A DNA stretch of 64,000 bases from Hydrogenovibrio kuenenii DSM 12350 (GCF_000526715.1 NZ_JAGP01000001.1:620001-684000), one strand, 5' to 3'. Counted from the stretch's first letter, positions 25,191 to 34,791 are shown. Notes: a model not told the origin generated them from the sequence alone. A program made the numbers and translations.

Positions 25191-27440
25191 GTGAGTTATA
25201 CCGTACTTGCCCGAAAGTGGCGTCCGAAAAATTTTTCCGAGTTGGTAGGGCAGCAGCATGTTATGCAGGCTTTGTCCAATGCGTTGGATCAACAGCGTTT
25301 GCACCATGCTTATCTGTTTACAGGTACTCGAGGGGTCGGTAAGACGACGATAGCACGTATTTTCGCCAAGGCCTTAAATTGCGAGCAAGGTATTACCTCA
25401 AAGCCTTGTGGGCAATGTGCAACTTGTCGTTCTATTGATGAAGGGCGTTTTGTTGACTTGATCGAAGTGGATGCTGCGTCAAGAACTAAGGTTGAAGATA
25501 CTCGCGAGCTACTAGAAAATGTTCAATACGCACCCGTTCAAGGGCGCTTCAAAGTCTATCTGATAGATGAAGTTCATATGCTTTCCAAAAGCAGCTTCAA
25601 TGCCCTGCTGAAAACTTTGGAGGAGCCGCCAGAGCATGTGAAGTTCCTGCTGGCGACAACTGATCCGCATAAATTACCGATTACCGTTTTATCGCGTTGT
25701 TTGCAATTCAATCTAATGCGTTTGACGCCAACCCAAATTCAGAATCATTTGGCTTATATTCTTCAACAAGAGCAGGTGTCTTTTGAAGATGCGGCTTTGA
25801 GTATGATTGCAAAAAGTGCCGATGGGTCTGCGCGTGATTCTTTAAGTATTTTAGATCAAGCCATTGCCTATGGTGGTGGTCAAGTAATGTTTGAGCCAGT
25901 CCAAGCAATGCTTGGTTTAGTGGATCAGCAATTTGTCGTGAAAATTTTGACAGCTTTGTTGAACCAAGCGCCGCAAGAGATCAAAGCGGTGATGCAAGAG
26001 TTGTCACAAATGGGTGTGGATTATGAAGCGCTGAATCATCAGTTGATAGAGGCGTTTCACCAGCTTTCTTTGCTTCAAGTGTTGGGTGCGTTGAACGACT
26101 TAGCGGTTGTCGACGAATCTTTCTTGCAACAGGTTGCACAAACTTTATTCCCTGAAAAGGTGCAGGTGTTATATCAAATTGCACTTTTGGCTCAACAGGA
26201 TATGCGTTTAGCCCCTGATGTGCGGATAGGGTTTGAAATGGCTTTGCTGAGAATGCTGGCGTTTGAACCTGCACAAGGTGGTGGTTCAGGTTCGAATGTA
26301 GCGTCATCAGGTATACAGAATGGTGCAAACAGTGTTGTTGCACCGCAATCCGTACAGGCGGCACCAAAAATGCAGCCAACCTCTATGCCTGAAAGCAATG
26401 CTCAAGCCCCTCAACAACCAATAGCAAGTGAAAATGCGGCTAATATTCAATCGCAAGTGCCTGCTTCGGACAGTGTAGAACAAACAATTCAAACGACACC
26501 TTCTCCAGTTGTGGCGTCTCAAGAAATATCTCCTGAGCCTTCGTTGCAGAAAGATAAAGATGCTCAACATCTAATGAGCTTAAAGGAGAAGATTAGTCAA
26601 TCATTGGGAAAGCTCCAGGCTAAAAATTCGGTTAAAAGTGATGTTCAGAAAGAAGTTTCTTCTTCGACCGCTTTAGAATCGAATGTACCAATATTTGAAG
26701 ATAGTCAGTCTTCAGAACAACAAGTAGCAGAAGAGCCTGTAATTGAAAATACTCCGCTGGAGACGGCATCGTCTGAGCAAGCAGAATTAACGCAATCAGA
26801 TTCGTTTTTGGAATCAATTCCAGTTGAGGCTTATGAAAATGATATCTCATCTATGGCTGTTGAAGAACAGGGTGATGTGTCTGATAGTCATGCTGGTGCA
26901 TTTAATGATGGACAGATGGCTTCAGCTGCTGAGGCTATGAGCCACAATACAGTCGCAGAACAATCGATTTCTAATGTTGTGGAAGATCGTGAAGAGCAGA
27001 GCACTTTGCAGCCACAGCCAGAAGAGCCTGTTATCGAGTTGCCTGAAAATGCCGAATCTATTGAAAATTGGGTTAGGTTGATACAAAGTTTAAATATAGA
27101 TGGTTGGGCTGCTGAGCTAGTGAATCAATCTATGTTGGTTTCTTATGATCAACAAAAGCTTGTATTAAGTATTGATCCTGAACAAGCTTCGGCTAAATCC
27201 GATTTGGCATTGAGCAAGTTAACAGAGGTGGTGCAGCAAAGACTTGGATGTGAGCTTGTTTATGTTGAAACTCAGGGGGAGCACTATACGCCTGCAAAAT
27301 ATTGGCAGCATCAAAAACAGTTGCAGCAACAAGATGCAGTGCAATCTATTTATCAAGACCCGAGTATTCAGGGTTTTGTAGATATTCTAAATATGCGAGT
27401 GATTGATTCGTCGATTCAGTCACTTGGCAAAACGCAATAA
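25191..27440 (+). CDS. dnaX: DNA polymerase III subunit tau/gamma
   Basis: A 749-residue clamp-loader ATPase. Start is GTG at 25191, giving SYTVLARKWRPKNF, the standard DnaX N-terminus; the ribosome site is weak. Walker A GTRGVGKTT, four zinc-site cysteines (CEQGITSKPCGQCATC), Walker B DEVHMLS and sensor SRC are all present. Domain III ends near residue 365. Residues about 370-620 are a long Gln/Glu/Ser/Pro-rich linker, unusually acidic, and the last 130 residues form the tau domain that binds the polymerase. I find no clear A-AAA-AAG slippery site for a gamma form. First gene of dnaX-ybaB-recR. Confidence 0.95.
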   Translation: MSYTVLARKWRPKNFSELVGQQHVMQALSNALDQQRLHHAYLFTGTRGVGKTTIARIFAKALNCEQGITSKPCGQCATCRSIDEGRFVDLIEVDAASRTKVEDTRELLENVQYAPVQGRFKVYLIDEVHMLSKSSFNALLKTLEEPPEHVKFLLATTDPHKLPITVLSRCLQFNLMRLTPTQIQNHLAYILQQEQVSFEDAALSMIAKSADGSARDSLSILDQAIAYGGGQVMFEPVQAMLGLVDQQFVVKILTALLNQAPQEIKAVMQELSQMGVDYEALNHQLIEAFHQLSLLQVLGALNDLAVVDESFLQQVAQTLFPEKVQVLYQIALLAQQDMRLAPDVRIGFEMALLRMLAFEPAQGGGSGSNVASSGIQNGANSVVAPQSVQAAPKMQPTSMPESNAQAPQQPIASENAANIQSQVPASDSVEQTIQTTPSPVVASQEISPEPSLQKDKDAQHLMSLKEKISQSLGKLQAKNSVKSDVQKEVSSSTALESNVPIFEDSQSSEQQVAEEPVIENTPLETASSEQAELTQSDSFLESIPVEAYENDISSMAVEEQGDVSDSHAGAFNDGQMASAAEAMSHNTVAEQSISNVVEDREEQSTLQPQPEEPVIELPENAESIENWVRLIQSLNIDGWAAELVNQSMLVSYDQQKLVLSIDPEQASAKSDLALSKLTEVVQQRLGCELVYVETQGEHYTPAKYWQHQKQLQQQDAVQSIYQDPSIQGFVDILNMRVIDSSIQSLGKTQ

Positions 27441-27466
27441 TGTTTTAAAGAGAATAAGGAGAAACC

Positions 27467-27796
27467 ATGTTTGGTGGGAAAGGTGGTCTAGGTAACATCA
27501 TGAAGCAGGCGCAAGAAATGCAAAAGAATATGCAAGCTGCGCAGGAAGAAATAACCAAAATGGAAGTCGTTGGTGAAGCTGGTGGCGGCATGGTCAAAGT
27601 TGTAATGACAGGAAAGCATGAATTGGTAAAAGTTGAGCTAGATGATGGTTTGATGGATGACAAGGAAATGCTTGAAGATTTGTTTGCGGCTGCGGTGAAC
27701 AGTGCTGCACGTAAAGTGGAAGAGACAACTCAAGAAAAAATGGGTGGATTAACTTCTGGTCTTGACATGCCGCCAGGCATGAAAATGCCATTTTAG
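27467..27796 (+). CDS. ybaB: YbaB/EbfC-family nucleoid-associated protein
   Basis: A 109-residue DNA-binding protein of the YbaB family. It begins [23 protein letters not shown], a long amphipathic helix, followed by the [17 protein letters not shown] strand region typical of the family, and ends with the Met/Pro-rich PPGMKMPF tail. Dimeric, binds DNA in clamp fashion. Located between dnaX and recR as in most gammaproteobacteria; AAGGAGAAA precedes the start. Confidence 0.95.
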   Translation: MFGGKGGLGNIMKQAQEMQKNMQAAQEEITKMEVVGEAGGGMVKVVMTGKHELVKVELDDGLMDDKEMLEDLFAAAVNSAARKVEETTQEKMGGLTSGLDMPPGMKMPF

Positions 27797-27800
27797 TCTA

Positions 27801-27819
27801 ACCCAGCCTGGTAGATTTT
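27801..27819 (+). repeat. Dispersed 19 bp repeat, copy 5 (exact)
   Basis: ACCCAGCCTGGTAGATTTT fills most of the ybaB-recR gap and ends on the base before the recR start codon. Confidence 0.8.
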
Positions 27820-28407
27820 ATGCAAAGTCCTTTGCTGACAGAACTGGTAAATGCGCTGAAGATTTTGCCAGGTGTTGGGCCTAAGTCTGCACAGCGCATG
27901 GCCTACTATTTGTTGGAGCGTAATAGAACGGGCGCAGAACACTTGGCTGAAGTGTTGCAGGAGTCTTTGGAGAAGATAGGGCATTGCGAGCGCTGTCGTG
28001 ATTTGTCAGAAGACACTGTGTGCCATTTGTGTCGCTCTCCTTCGCGTCATGCTAATGAGCTTTGTGTTGTGGAATCGCCTTCAGATGTGTTGGCAATTGA
28101 ACAGTCAGGCATTTATAGAGGGTTGTATTTCGTCTTGATGGGGCACTTATCTCCAATTGATGGTATCGGTCCCGAAGAGATAGGATTGTCTCAGCTTGAA
28201 GATCGCCTTAAGAATGAAAATATTGATGAATTAATTTTGGCGACTAACCCGACAGTTGAAGGGGAAGCGACAGCGCATTATATTCAGCAGATGGCAAATC
28301 GTTTAGAAGTGAAGGTAACGCGTTTGGCGCAAGGTATTCCTCTAGGTGGTGAGCTGGAATATATTGACAGCGGTACACTAGGGCAAGCCTTTGCTGGTCG
28401 GAAATAA
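27820..28407 (+). CDS. recR: Recombination protein RecR
   Basis: A 195-residue recombination mediator. Helix-hairpin-helix [17 protein letters not shown] is near the N-terminus; four zinc cysteines ([16 protein letters not shown], about residues 57-72) and the Toprim domain ([12 protein letters not shown] onward) follow, with the Walker-like C-terminal [11 protein letters not shown]. It helps load RecA at gaps with RecO/RecF. Oddly, the 19 bp dispersed repeat at 27801-27819 ends on the base before the ATG and leaves no recognisable Shine-Dalgarno sequence; translation may depend on coupling to ybaB, 23 bases upstream. Confidence 0.95.
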   Translation: MQSPLLTELVNALKILPGVGPKSAQRMAYYLLERNRTGAEHLAEVLQESLEKIGHCERCRDLSEDTVCHLCRSPSRHANELCVVESPSDVLAIEQSGIYRGLYFVLMGHLSPIDGIGPEEIGLSQLEDRLKNENIDELILATNPTVEGEATAHYIQQMANRLEVKVTRLAQGIPLGGELEYIDSGTLGQAFAGRK

Positions 28408-28423
28408 TTTAAGTTGTAGAAAT

Positions 28424-28452
28424 AAAAAAGCCCTCATAATGAGGGCTTTTTT
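28424..28452. terminator. Bidirectional terminator between recR and argF
   Basis: A 12 bp stem AAAAAAGCCCTC/GAGGGCTTTTTT with a 5-base loop. T-runs on both strands serve the convergent recR and argF genes. Confidence 0.95.
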
Positions 28453-28468
28453 GTCATTGGAATAAGGC

Positions 28469-29371
28469 TTATTTTTTTGCCATTAAGAATTCCAATAGTG
28501 CCTTTTGAGCATGTAGGCGGTTTTCTGCTTCATCCCAGACGACGGAGTCAGGAGCATCTATTACAGATGTACAAACTTCTTCACCGCGGTGTGCAGGTAA
28601 GCAGTGCATAAATAATGCATCATTATCTGCACGTTGCATTAGGTCTTGATTGACCTGGAAGCTTTTAAAAGCTTTTTCACGCTTTTTCTGTTCTTCTTCT
28701 TGCCCCATGCTTGCCCAAACGTCAGTAACGACGACATCAACGTTTTCGGCAGCTTCCATAGGGTCTCTGAATACTTCTACTATGTCAGCATGAGCTTTAA
28801 CGAGATCGCTATTTGGATCGTAGCCTTCTGGCGCAGCTATGCGTAACTTGAAACCGTATTGTGCAGCTGCATTAATATAGGAATGACACATATTGTTGCC
28901 ATCACCAACCCAAAGTACGGTTTTACCTTGAATGGAACCTCGGTGTTCATAATAGGTTTGCATGTCTGCCAAAAGTTGGCAAGGATGAAAATCATCTGTC
29001 AATGCATTGATAACTGGAACGGAGGAGTACTGGGCAAAGGTTTCGACAATATCGTGACCGAAAGTGCGGATCATGATGCCATCAGCCATGCTTGAAATGA
29101 CTTTTGCGCTGTCTTCAATTGGTTCACCGCGGCCTAGTTGAGTTGCATCCGGCGACATAAATAAAGCGTGACCGCCTAATTGTGTCATACCAATTTCAAA
29201 CGAGAGACGAGTACGAGTTGAAGATTTTTCGAAAATCATCGCCAAAGTTTGGTTTTTTAAAGGTTCGTAAATTTCACCTGCTTTTTGCATAGCTTTGAGT
29301 TCGGTTGCTCGAATCAAAAGTTTATGCAGTTCATCAGGGGTGAAATCTTTTAGCGTTAAAAAATGTCTCAT
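28469..29371 (-). CDS. argF: Ornithine carbamoyltransferase
   Basis: A 300-residue transcarbamylase. The carbamoyl-phosphate motif [13 protein letters not shown] (about residues 50-62), the [10 protein letters not shown] motif and the ornithine-loop [12 protein letters not shown] identify OTCase rather than aspartate transcarbamylase. It makes citrulline from ornithine and carbamoyl phosphate in arginine synthesis. It lies 35 bases downstream of argD on the same strand and should be co-transcribed with it. Complete, normal length. Confidence 0.95.
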   Translation of the reverse strand: MRHFLTLKDFTPDELHKLLIRATELKAMQKAGEIYEPLKNQTLAMIFEKSSTRTRLSFEIGMTQLGGHALFMSPDATQLGRGEPIEDSAKVISSMADGIMIRTFGHDIVETFAQYSSVPVINALTDDFHPCQLLADMQTYYEHRGSIQGKTVLWVGDGNNMCHSYINAAAQYGFKLRIAAPEGYDPNSDLVKAHADIVEVFRDPMEAAENVDVVVTDVWASMGQEEEQKKREKAFKSFQVNQDLMQRADNDALFMHCLPAHRGEEVCTSVIDAPDSVVWDEAENRLHAQKALLEFLMAKK

Positions 29372-29406
29372 AATCTTATAGGGTAGTTTTTAATTTTGGT
29401 TGCTTG

Positions 29407-30591
29407 TTACTCTGCGCTTGAGTGGTTTTTAATAAGTGCGACCACTTTTTCAATAAGCTCATCAATTTGTTGGTTTTGAATAACAAATGGCGGCAGCAAG
29501 CGAATGGTGTCACCACGGGTGACATTAATAAGTAGCTTTTGTTCTAAGGCTTGTTTGACCAGTTCACCACATGGCGAATCAAGTTGGATACCTATCATAA
29601 AGCCTTTTCCACGAACATTGACTACGTTTGATTGGTTTTTTAGTGCTTCTTGGAAACGCTCGACAATCATCTGTCCTTTGGTATGAACTTGATCGATAAG
29701 GCTATGTGTTTCCATAACATTAAGCGTCGCAAGACCAGCGGCACAAGCCAGAGGGTTGCCGCCAAAGGTAGTGCCGTGGTTACCCGGAACAAGTACTTCT
29801 GCAGCTTTCCCTTTCGCTAAGCAAGCGCCAATGGGGACACCGTTTCCAAGTGCTTTGGCAAGTGTCATAACATCCGGCACTATGTCGTCATGCTGGTGTG
29901 CAAACCATTTTCCTGTTCTGCCAATGCCTGTTTGTATTTCATCAAGCATCAATAGCCAGTCGTTTTGTTCACAAATTTCTTTAAGCTGTTTTAGGTATCC
30001 AGGTTTTGGAACGTGAACGCCACCTTCGCCCTGAATTGGTTCAACCAATATGGCGACAATGTCTGGGTCATTACTTAGTTCTTTAACCGCTTGAACGTCA
30101 TCGAACGGTACGCGTACAAAACCTTCTACTAAAGGGTAGAAGCCTTCATGTACTTTTTCATTACCCGTTGCGGACAGCGTTGCTAATGTACGCCCGTGGA
30201 AACTATTTTCCATGACGATGATTTTAGCGCGATCAATGTTTTTTTGATGGCCATATTTACGTGCGATTTTCAATGTGGCTTCATTCGCTTCTGCACCGGA
30301 GTTGGAGAAGAAAACGCGATCCATTTGAGATAGCTCAATGAGTTTTTCCGCTAATAGATTTTGTTTTTCTACTTGATACAGGTTTGAGGTGTGAATGAGT
30401 TGGCCAGCTTGATGACAAATCGCTTCTGTAACAGCAGGGTGTGTGTGGCCTAGGCTACATACGGCAATGCCGCTTACCGCATCCAAGTATTCCTGGTGGT
30501 TTTCATCACGAAGCACGGCACCGTCACCAGAAATAAAAGTGATTGGTAAGCGTGCATAGGTATTCATAATGGGGTCAACGGTTGTTGTCAT
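29407..30591 (-). CDS. argD: Acetylornithine aminotransferase
   Basis: A 394-residue class-III aminotransferase. ATG at 30591 (MTTTVDPIMNTYARLP) is chosen; the frame extends 36 codons upstream, but that part reads through the terminator hairpin at 30661-30693 and does not resemble ArgD. Motifs: GAEANEATLKIARKYG, the LMLDEIQTGIGRTGKWFA active-site region and the LAKALGNGVPIGA lysine segment for pyridoxal phosphate. It acts in arginine synthesis, and in lysine synthesis in some species. The ribosome site is weak (AAAGAGATAAAAG). It is first in argD-argF. Confidence 0.93.
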   Translation of the reverse strand: MTTTVDPIMNTYARLPITFISGDGAVLRDENHQEYLDAVSGIAVCSLGHTHPAVTEAICHQAGQLIHTSNLYQVEKQNLLAEKLIELSQMDRVFFSNSGAEANEATLKIARKYGHQKNIDRAKIIVMENSFHGRTLATLSATGNEKVHEGFYPLVEGFVRVPFDDVQAVKELSNDPDIVAILVEPIQGEGGVHVPKPGYLKQLKEICEQNDWLLMLDEIQTGIGRTGKWFAHQHDDIVPDVMTLAKALGNGVPIGACLAKGKAAEVLVPGNHGTTFGGNPLACAAGLATLNVMETHSLIDQVHTKGQMIVERFQEALKNQSNVVNVRGKGFMIGIQLDSPCGELVKQALEQKLLINVTRGDTIRLLPPFVIQNQQIDELIEKVVALIKNHSSAE

Positions 30592-30649
30592 AATTGTTCG
30601 TTCTTTTATCTCTTTTGGTATTAAGCTATCCTGCTTGATGCCGTTGTGC

Positions 30650-30693
30650 CTAAAAACAAAAAAGCAATCGCAAGACGGGCTTGGGATTGCTTT
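30650..30693 (-). terminator. Leader terminator (possible attenuator) before argD
   Basis: On the minus strand, stem AAAGCAATC/GATTGCTTT (9 bp, 15-base loop) is followed by TTTGTTTTTA. It lies between the candidate argD promoter (30741-30768) and the argD start, so transcripts must pass it. No arginine codons are seen in a short leader frame, so the control signal, if any, is unclear. Confidence 0.6.
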
Positions 30694-30740
30694 CTTCATG
30701 AAAGTTAGTTTTTTGATTTTGATGAGGAATCAAAGTAATG

Positions 30741-30768
30741 ATTTTAGCGATAAAAAAATGAATTTCAA
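30741..30768 (-). promoter_or_regulatory. Candidate argD promoter
   Basis: On the minus strand, TTGAAA (30768-30763), 16 bases, TAAAAT (30746-30741). The predicted start near 30734 places the terminator-like hairpin about 40 bases into the leader. Confidence 0.45.
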
Positions 30769-30877
30769 GCTAAACAGGGTTATTTTGTCATCTTTTCGTT
30801 TTATAAAATCCAATGATTGGGATAGAATAATCCGTTTCAGATAATTATTAATTCATGATTAACGAAGGATATTTGCA

Positions 30878-31804
30878 ATGCAAACAATGAGCGACCGCGA
30901 TGGCCTGATTTGGTTAGATGGTGAGATGGTGGACTGGCGTGAAGCTAAGACTCATGTGTTAACCCACACTCTACATTATGGAATGGGGGTGTTTGAAGGT
31001 GTGCGCGCTTATGATGCGGAGCAAGGGACTTCGATTTTCCGTTTGGAAGCACATACGGATCGATTGTTCAATTCAGCAAAAATCATGAATATGGCAATGC
31101 CGTTTTCAAAAGAAGAAATTAATGAAGCGCAACGTGCGGCAGTACGTGAAAATAATCTAAAATCGGCTTATATCCGCCCGATGGTATTTTACGGATCAGA
31201 GGGGATGGGGCTAAGAGCAGATAACTTGAAAACGCATATTGTTGTTGCAGCCTGGGAATGGGGTGCTTATATGGGTGAAGAGAATTTGCAACGCGGCATT
31301 AAGATTGCAACCTCTTCATTTACGCGTCATCATCCAAATATTACGATGACTAAAGCCAAGTCAAACGGTCAGTACATGAATTCAATGTTGGCACTACAGG
31401 AAGCAACCAGTCACGGTTGCGATGAAGCGTTGTTGTTGGATAAAGATGGCTTTGTTTCCGAAGGTTCCGGTGAAAACTTCTTTATGGTTAAGGAAGGTGT
31501 TATTTATACACCTTTCCTGACTTCTGCTCTTGATGGAATTACGCGTAAAACCATTATTCAATTTGCTAAAGAAGAAGGATTTGAAGTTGTAGAGCGTAAT
31601 ATTACGCGCGATGAGGTTTATATCGCAGATGAAGCGTTTTTTACAGGAACGGCCGCAGAAGTGACGCCGATTCGTGAATTGGATAATCGCGAAATTGGTA
31701 CGGGTTCTAGAGGGCCGATTACGGAATTATTACAGGCAAAATATTTTGATGTAGTGCATGGGCGTTCATCTAAACACTTGGACTGGTTAACGACAGTTGC
31801 CTAA
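30878..31804 (+). CDS. ilvE: Branched-chain amino acid aminotransferase
   Basis: A 308-residue fold-type IV aminotransferase, the usual length. It opens with WLDGEMVDWREAKTHVLTH; Lys161 in TMTKAKSNGQY should hold pyridoxal phosphate, and EGSGENFFMV plus FFTGTAAEVTPI are IlvE signatures. It catalyses the last step of leucine, isoleucine and valine synthesis and the first step of their breakdown. GAAGGA lies 9 bases before the ATG. It is divergent from argD and is followed after 27 bases by a zinc-finger gene. Confidence 0.95.
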   Translation: MQTMSDRDGLIWLDGEMVDWREAKTHVLTHTLHYGMGVFEGVRAYDAEQGTSIFRLEAHTDRLFNSAKIMNMAMPFSKEEINEAQRAAVRENNLKSAYIRPMVFYGSEGMGLRADNLKTHIVVAAWEWGAYMGEENLQRGIKIATSSFTRHHPNITMTKAKSNGQYMNSMLALQEATSHGCDEALLLDKDGFVSEGSGENFFMVKEGVIYTPFLTSALDGITRKTIIQFAKEEGFEVVERNITRDEVYIADEAFFTGTAAEVTPIRELDNREIGTGSRGPITELLQAKYFDVVHGRSSKHLDWLTTVA

Positions 31805-31831
31805 TGAGATAAAGTTTTTAAGAGAGAGATT

Positions 31832-32023
31832 ATGTCAGATCAAAGCGTTGTAAAAATAACTTATGATGATGTTCCTTTAACTTGCCCAATGAACGGCCAG
31901 GAGCAGTGGAATTCTCACCCTAAAGTCATGTTACCGATTGAAGAAACTGGTAAATCTAAGTGTCCTTATTGTGGCACTGAATATGTATTGGAAGGTTGGG
32001 ATCCTAATCATAGCGCTCATTAA
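31832..32023 (+). CDS. CHCC zinc-finger domain protein
   Basis: A 63-residue protein. Cys18, His29, Cys44 and Cys47 (C-x10-H-x14-C-x2-C with CPYC) match the zf-CHCC family, related to the zinc-binding subunit of respiratory complex I (NDUFS6). GAGAGA precedes the ATG. It is commonly found near ilvE in gammaproteobacteria. The cellular role of the bacterial free-standing form is not established. Confidence 0.88.
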   Translation: MSDQSVVKITYDDVPLTCPMNGQEQWNSHPKVMLPIEETGKSKCPYCGTEYVLEGWDPNHSAH

Positions 32024-32031
32024 GCGATAGA

Positions 32032-32050
32032 CCCCAGCCTGGCAGATTTT
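32032..32050 (+). repeat. Dispersed 19 bp repeat, copy 6 (one mismatch)
   Basis: CCCCAGCCTGGCAGATTTT between the zinc-finger gene and its terminator; only position 1 differs. Confidence 0.75.
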
Positions 32051-32060
32051 GTCAGTATTA

Positions 32061-32089
32061 AAAAAGCCCCGATTTCGGGGCTTTTTTTT
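32061..32089. terminator. Bidirectional terminator after the zinc-finger gene
   Basis: GC-rich stem GCCCCG/CGGGGC flanked by AAAAA and a run of eight T, with an ATTT loop. It serves ilvE/zinc-finger on the plus strand and sbmA on the minus strand. Confidence 0.95.
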
Positions 32090-32098
32090 GTTTGAAGA

Positions 32099-33109
32099 TT
32101 AAGCAGAATAGTCTTTTGGTGTGGTGACCAAATTTGGTTGGTTGGGTTCTATGCCATGTACTAGGTGTTTTTCAAACTCGTTCAAACGTTTGACGACGGA
32201 GATGAATTTGGTGATGTCTGTCCAGCGGTCAATTAAGTAAGAGAAGCTATCGTTAACTTTGCCGAAGGCATTTCCTGTTTGTGTTACAACTCCCAATGAT
32301 ATAGCACCAGTAAACAGAGAAGGCGCCATTAATAGGTAAGGTAGGATAATCATTATTTGCCCGTATAGAGTGCTCCAGAGCGTAAAGTAGGAGTAGTGAT
32401 TAAACATTCTGAAGTAGTTGGTTCTTAACCCTGTGAAGAGCTCAGTTAAAGAAGGGATGTGCGCAAAGGATTTATCATCTTCAGAGTAGACTAATTGCTT
32501 CCGGTAGGCTGCTTCTACACGTTGGTTGTTGTATTCTAGCCCCGGTAGTTTTATGCCGACAAAATATGAGATGAAAATACCACCGATAGAAGTAATTAGT
32601 GCAATCCATACCAGAGAACCTTCAATGTCTTCAAGGAAAGGTAAAGTGACTTTGCTCGACAGTGTCCAAAGAATTGGGATAAAGGCAATTAGAGTGAGCG
32701 TTGCTCGGAACATACCTAACCCCAAACTTTCTAAGCTTTTAGCAAAGTCATAGGTGTCTTGTTGAATACGTTGTGAAGCACCTTCAATGGTGTGTGGTGT
32801 TTTTTCCCAGTGAGGAAGATAGTGGAAGGTTATCGCTTGTCGCCAACGGAAAGAATAGTGTTGAGCAAAATAAAAGGCAAACATCGCAATGAAAATATAG
32901 GGGATAGCGATATAGGTAAATTCAATCATGCTGTGCCAAAACGCTTGAATATCTTTCGCTTTTTGCAGGATGTCGTAAAACTTGCCATACCAGCTATTTA
33001 GCAATACGGTTAAGTAGACTTGAAGCCAGGTTACGCCAATCAGTAGAAATAATCCTCCCCAGGCCCAAAGAGCCCACTCCTTACGACCAAAAAAACTTTT
33101 TAACATCAT
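32099..33109 (-). CDS. sbmA: SbmA/BacA-like peptide transporter
   Basis: A 336-residue inner-membrane protein with about seven hydrophobic helices and no ATPase domain, as in SbmA/BacA. Family landmarks are IEGASQRIQQDTYDFA (about residues 107-122), NQRVEAAYRKQLVYSEDD (about 194-211), LRTNYFRMFNHYSYF and the C-terminal GKVNDSFSYLIDRWTDITKF. The family uses the proton gradient to import peptides such as microcins and proline-rich antimicrobial peptides. It is shorter than E. coli SbmA (about 400 residues) mainly at the N-terminus. Monocistronic, convergent with the zinc-finger gene. Confidence 0.88.
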   Translation of the reverse strand: MMLKSFFGRKEWALWAWGGLFLLIGVTWLQVYLTVLLNSWYGKFYDILQKAKDIQAFWHSMIEFTYIAIPYIFIAMFAFYFAQHYSFRWRQAITFHYLPHWEKTPHTIEGASQRIQQDTYDFAKSLESLGLGMFRATLTLIAFIPILWTLSSKVTLPFLEDIEGSLVWIALITSIGGIFISYFVGIKLPGLEYNNQRVEAAYRKQLVYSEDDKSFAHIPSLTELFTGLRTNYFRMFNHYSYFTLWSTLYGQIMIILPYLLMAPSLFTGAISLGVVTQTGNAFGKVNDSFSYLIDRWTDITKFISVVKRLNEFEKHLVHGIEPNQPNLVTTPKDYSA

Positions 33110-33250
33110 TTACCCTTATGATTTTTCTTTGCAGACAGTTTAGTTGATATTTATGACCGACAGAAGCGTTAATGCGTTATTTTCATTGTGCATTCAGTGT
33201 TTTTTAAGAATTATTGTGCGGGAAAAATATTAGAGATAAATTTTAGGTAT

Positions 33251-33278
33251 AAAAAAACCCGCACAAGGCGGGTTTTTT
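33251..33278 (-). terminator. glnA terminator
   Basis: Stem AAAAAACCCGC/GCGGGTTTTTT with a 5-base loop, directly after glnA. T-runs occur on both strands, so it would also stop readthrough on the plus strand. Confidence 0.93.
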
Positions 33279-33292
33279 GTAATCGATTCCGA

Positions 33293-34699
33293 TTATGAAG
33301 AATAATACATGTCGAATTCGATTGGGTGAGTTGTTGCACGGAAACGTGTAACTTCTTCCATTTTTAACTCAATGTAAGAGTCGATAGCTTCATCAGTGAA
33401 TACCCCACCAGCTTTCAAGAACTCACGATCTTTGTCTAATTCAGACAATGCTTCGTCTAGAGACGCACAAACTGTGTTATAAGTTGCTTCTTCTTCAGGA
33501 GGAAGGTCATATAGATCTTTCTCTGCTGGCTCGCCTGGATCGATCTTGTTTAGGATACCGTCAAGACCTGCCATCAACGAAGCTGTGAATGCTAGGTATG
33601 GGTTAGCAGTTGGATCTGGGAAACGAAGCTCAACACGACGTGAACGCTCAGAAGGTGCGTATGGAATACGAATAGAAGCTGAACGGTTTTTACCAGAGTA
33701 AGCTAGCAGGATTGGTGCTTCAAAACCAGGAACCAAACGCTTATAAGAGTTTGTACCAGGGTTAGTGAAAGCGTTCAATGCGCGAGCATGCTTCATTAGA
33801 CCACCGATGTACCAGATAGCTTCTTGAGAAAGACCTGAGTAGATGTCACCCGCAAAAATGTTTTTACCACCTTTAGATAAAGACATGTTGATGTGCATAC
33901 CAGAACCGTTATCACCAACGATTGGTTTAGGCATGAAAGTAGCTGTTTTACCAAGTGCGTTACAAGTGTTGTGTACAGCGTATTTCAAGATTTGAACTTC
34001 ATCTGCTTTCGCTGTCAAAGTATTACCAGCAACTGCTAGCTCACACTGTCCACCTGCTGCCACTTCATGGTGATGTGCTTCAAGTTTTAGGCCCATAGCT
34101 TCTGCCATAGCACAGATATCTGCACGAACTTCATGAAGTTGATCAACAGGAGGAACTGGGAAGTAACCACCTTTAACTTTTGGACGGTGACCAAGGTTAC
34201 CGTCAGAATATACTTTTTCAGTGTTCCAAGCGGCTTCATTACCATCAATTTTTACGAAGCTACCTGACATGTCAGAACCCCAACGAACATCGTCGAAGAT
34301 AAAGAATTCTGGCTCTGGACCGAAGAATGCTGCATCTGCAATACCAGTTGATTTTAGGTAAGCTTCAGCTTTTTTAGAGATTCCGCGAGGATCTTTTTCA
34401 TAAGATTCCATTGTAGCTGGCTCAACGATCATACAACGAATGATTAGTGTTGGATCGTTAGTGAATGGGTCCATAAAGAAACCATCAGTTTGTGGCATTA
34501 GCAGCATGTCTGAATCGTTAATACCTTTCCAGCCCTGAATAGAAGAACCATCAAAGGTTTCGCCGTCTGCGAAAAAGTCTTCATCAACTTTCGATGCTGG
34601 GATAGTAACGTGTTGTTCTTTACCATGAGTGTCAGTGAATCGAAGATCAACCCACTTAACGTCGTTGTCTTTCATTAGATCAAAGATTTCTTGTGACAT
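33293..34699 (-). CDS. glnA: Glutamine synthetase, type I
   Basis: A 468-residue GSI-beta enzyme. Metal and ATP motifs [26 protein letters not shown] and [15 protein letters not shown] are intact. Tyr397 in [10 protein letters not shown] is the site adenylylated by GlnE, so activity control by adenylylation is expected. It makes glutamine from glutamate, ammonia and ATP, the main entry for ammonia released from guanidine upstream in this window. A sigma-54 promoter and an NtrC site precede it. ntrBC do not follow directly; sbmA lies downstream after a terminator. Confidence 0.97.
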   Translation of the reverse strand: MSQEIFDLMKDNDVKWVDLRFTDTHGKEQHVTIPASKVDEDFFADGETFDGSSIQGWKGINDSDMLLMPQTDGFFMDPFTNDPTLIIRCMIVEPATMESYEKDPRGISKKAEAYLKSTGIADAAFFGPEPEFFIFDDVRWGSDMSGSFVKIDGNEAAWNTEKVYSDGNLGHRPKVKGGYFPVPPVDQLHEVRADICAMAEAMGLKLEAHHHEVAAGGQCELAVAGNTLTAKADEVQILKYAVHNTCNALGKTATFMPKPIVGDNGSGMHINMSLSKGGKNIFAGDIYSGLSQEAIWYIGGLMKHARALNAFTNPGTNSYKRLVPGFEAPILLAYSGKNRSASIRIPYAPSERSRRVELRFPDPTANPYLAFTASLMAGLDGILNKIDPGEPAEKDLYDLPPEEEATYNTVCASLDEALSELDKDREFLKAGGVFTDEAIDSYIELKMEEVTRFRATTHPIEFDMYYSS

Positions 34700-34774
34700 G
34701 CTGTGTCCTTATGTTTGTGTTGATTGGCACTCAAAATAGGTGCTCTGATTACCTGTTTAAACAGGCATGATGAT

Positions 34775-34791
34775 AGCTTGAACTGTGCCAA
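34775..34791 (-). promoter_or_regulatory. Sigma-54 promoter of glnA
   Basis: Minus-strand TTGGCACAGTTCAAGCT matches TTGGCAC-R-N4-TTGC-W; the invariant GG (-24) and GC (-12) have the exact spacing. It is about 76 bases before the glnA start. Implies nitrogen control through RpoN. Confidence 0.82.

Noticed and set aside
26281-26700. Programmed frameshift in dnaX to make a gamma subunit
   Set aside because: I found no A-AAA-AAG type heptamer followed by a stem in the expected region.
30592-30699. N-terminal extension of ArgD from an ATG at 30699
   Set aside because: It reads through the terminator hairpin and does not resemble the ArgD N-terminus; ATG 30591 fits the family.
30841-30870. ArgR operator between argD and ilvE
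   Set aside because: An AT-rich stretch contains ATTCA, but the left half-site matches only 3 of 5 positions; such matches are common in AT-rich DNA.
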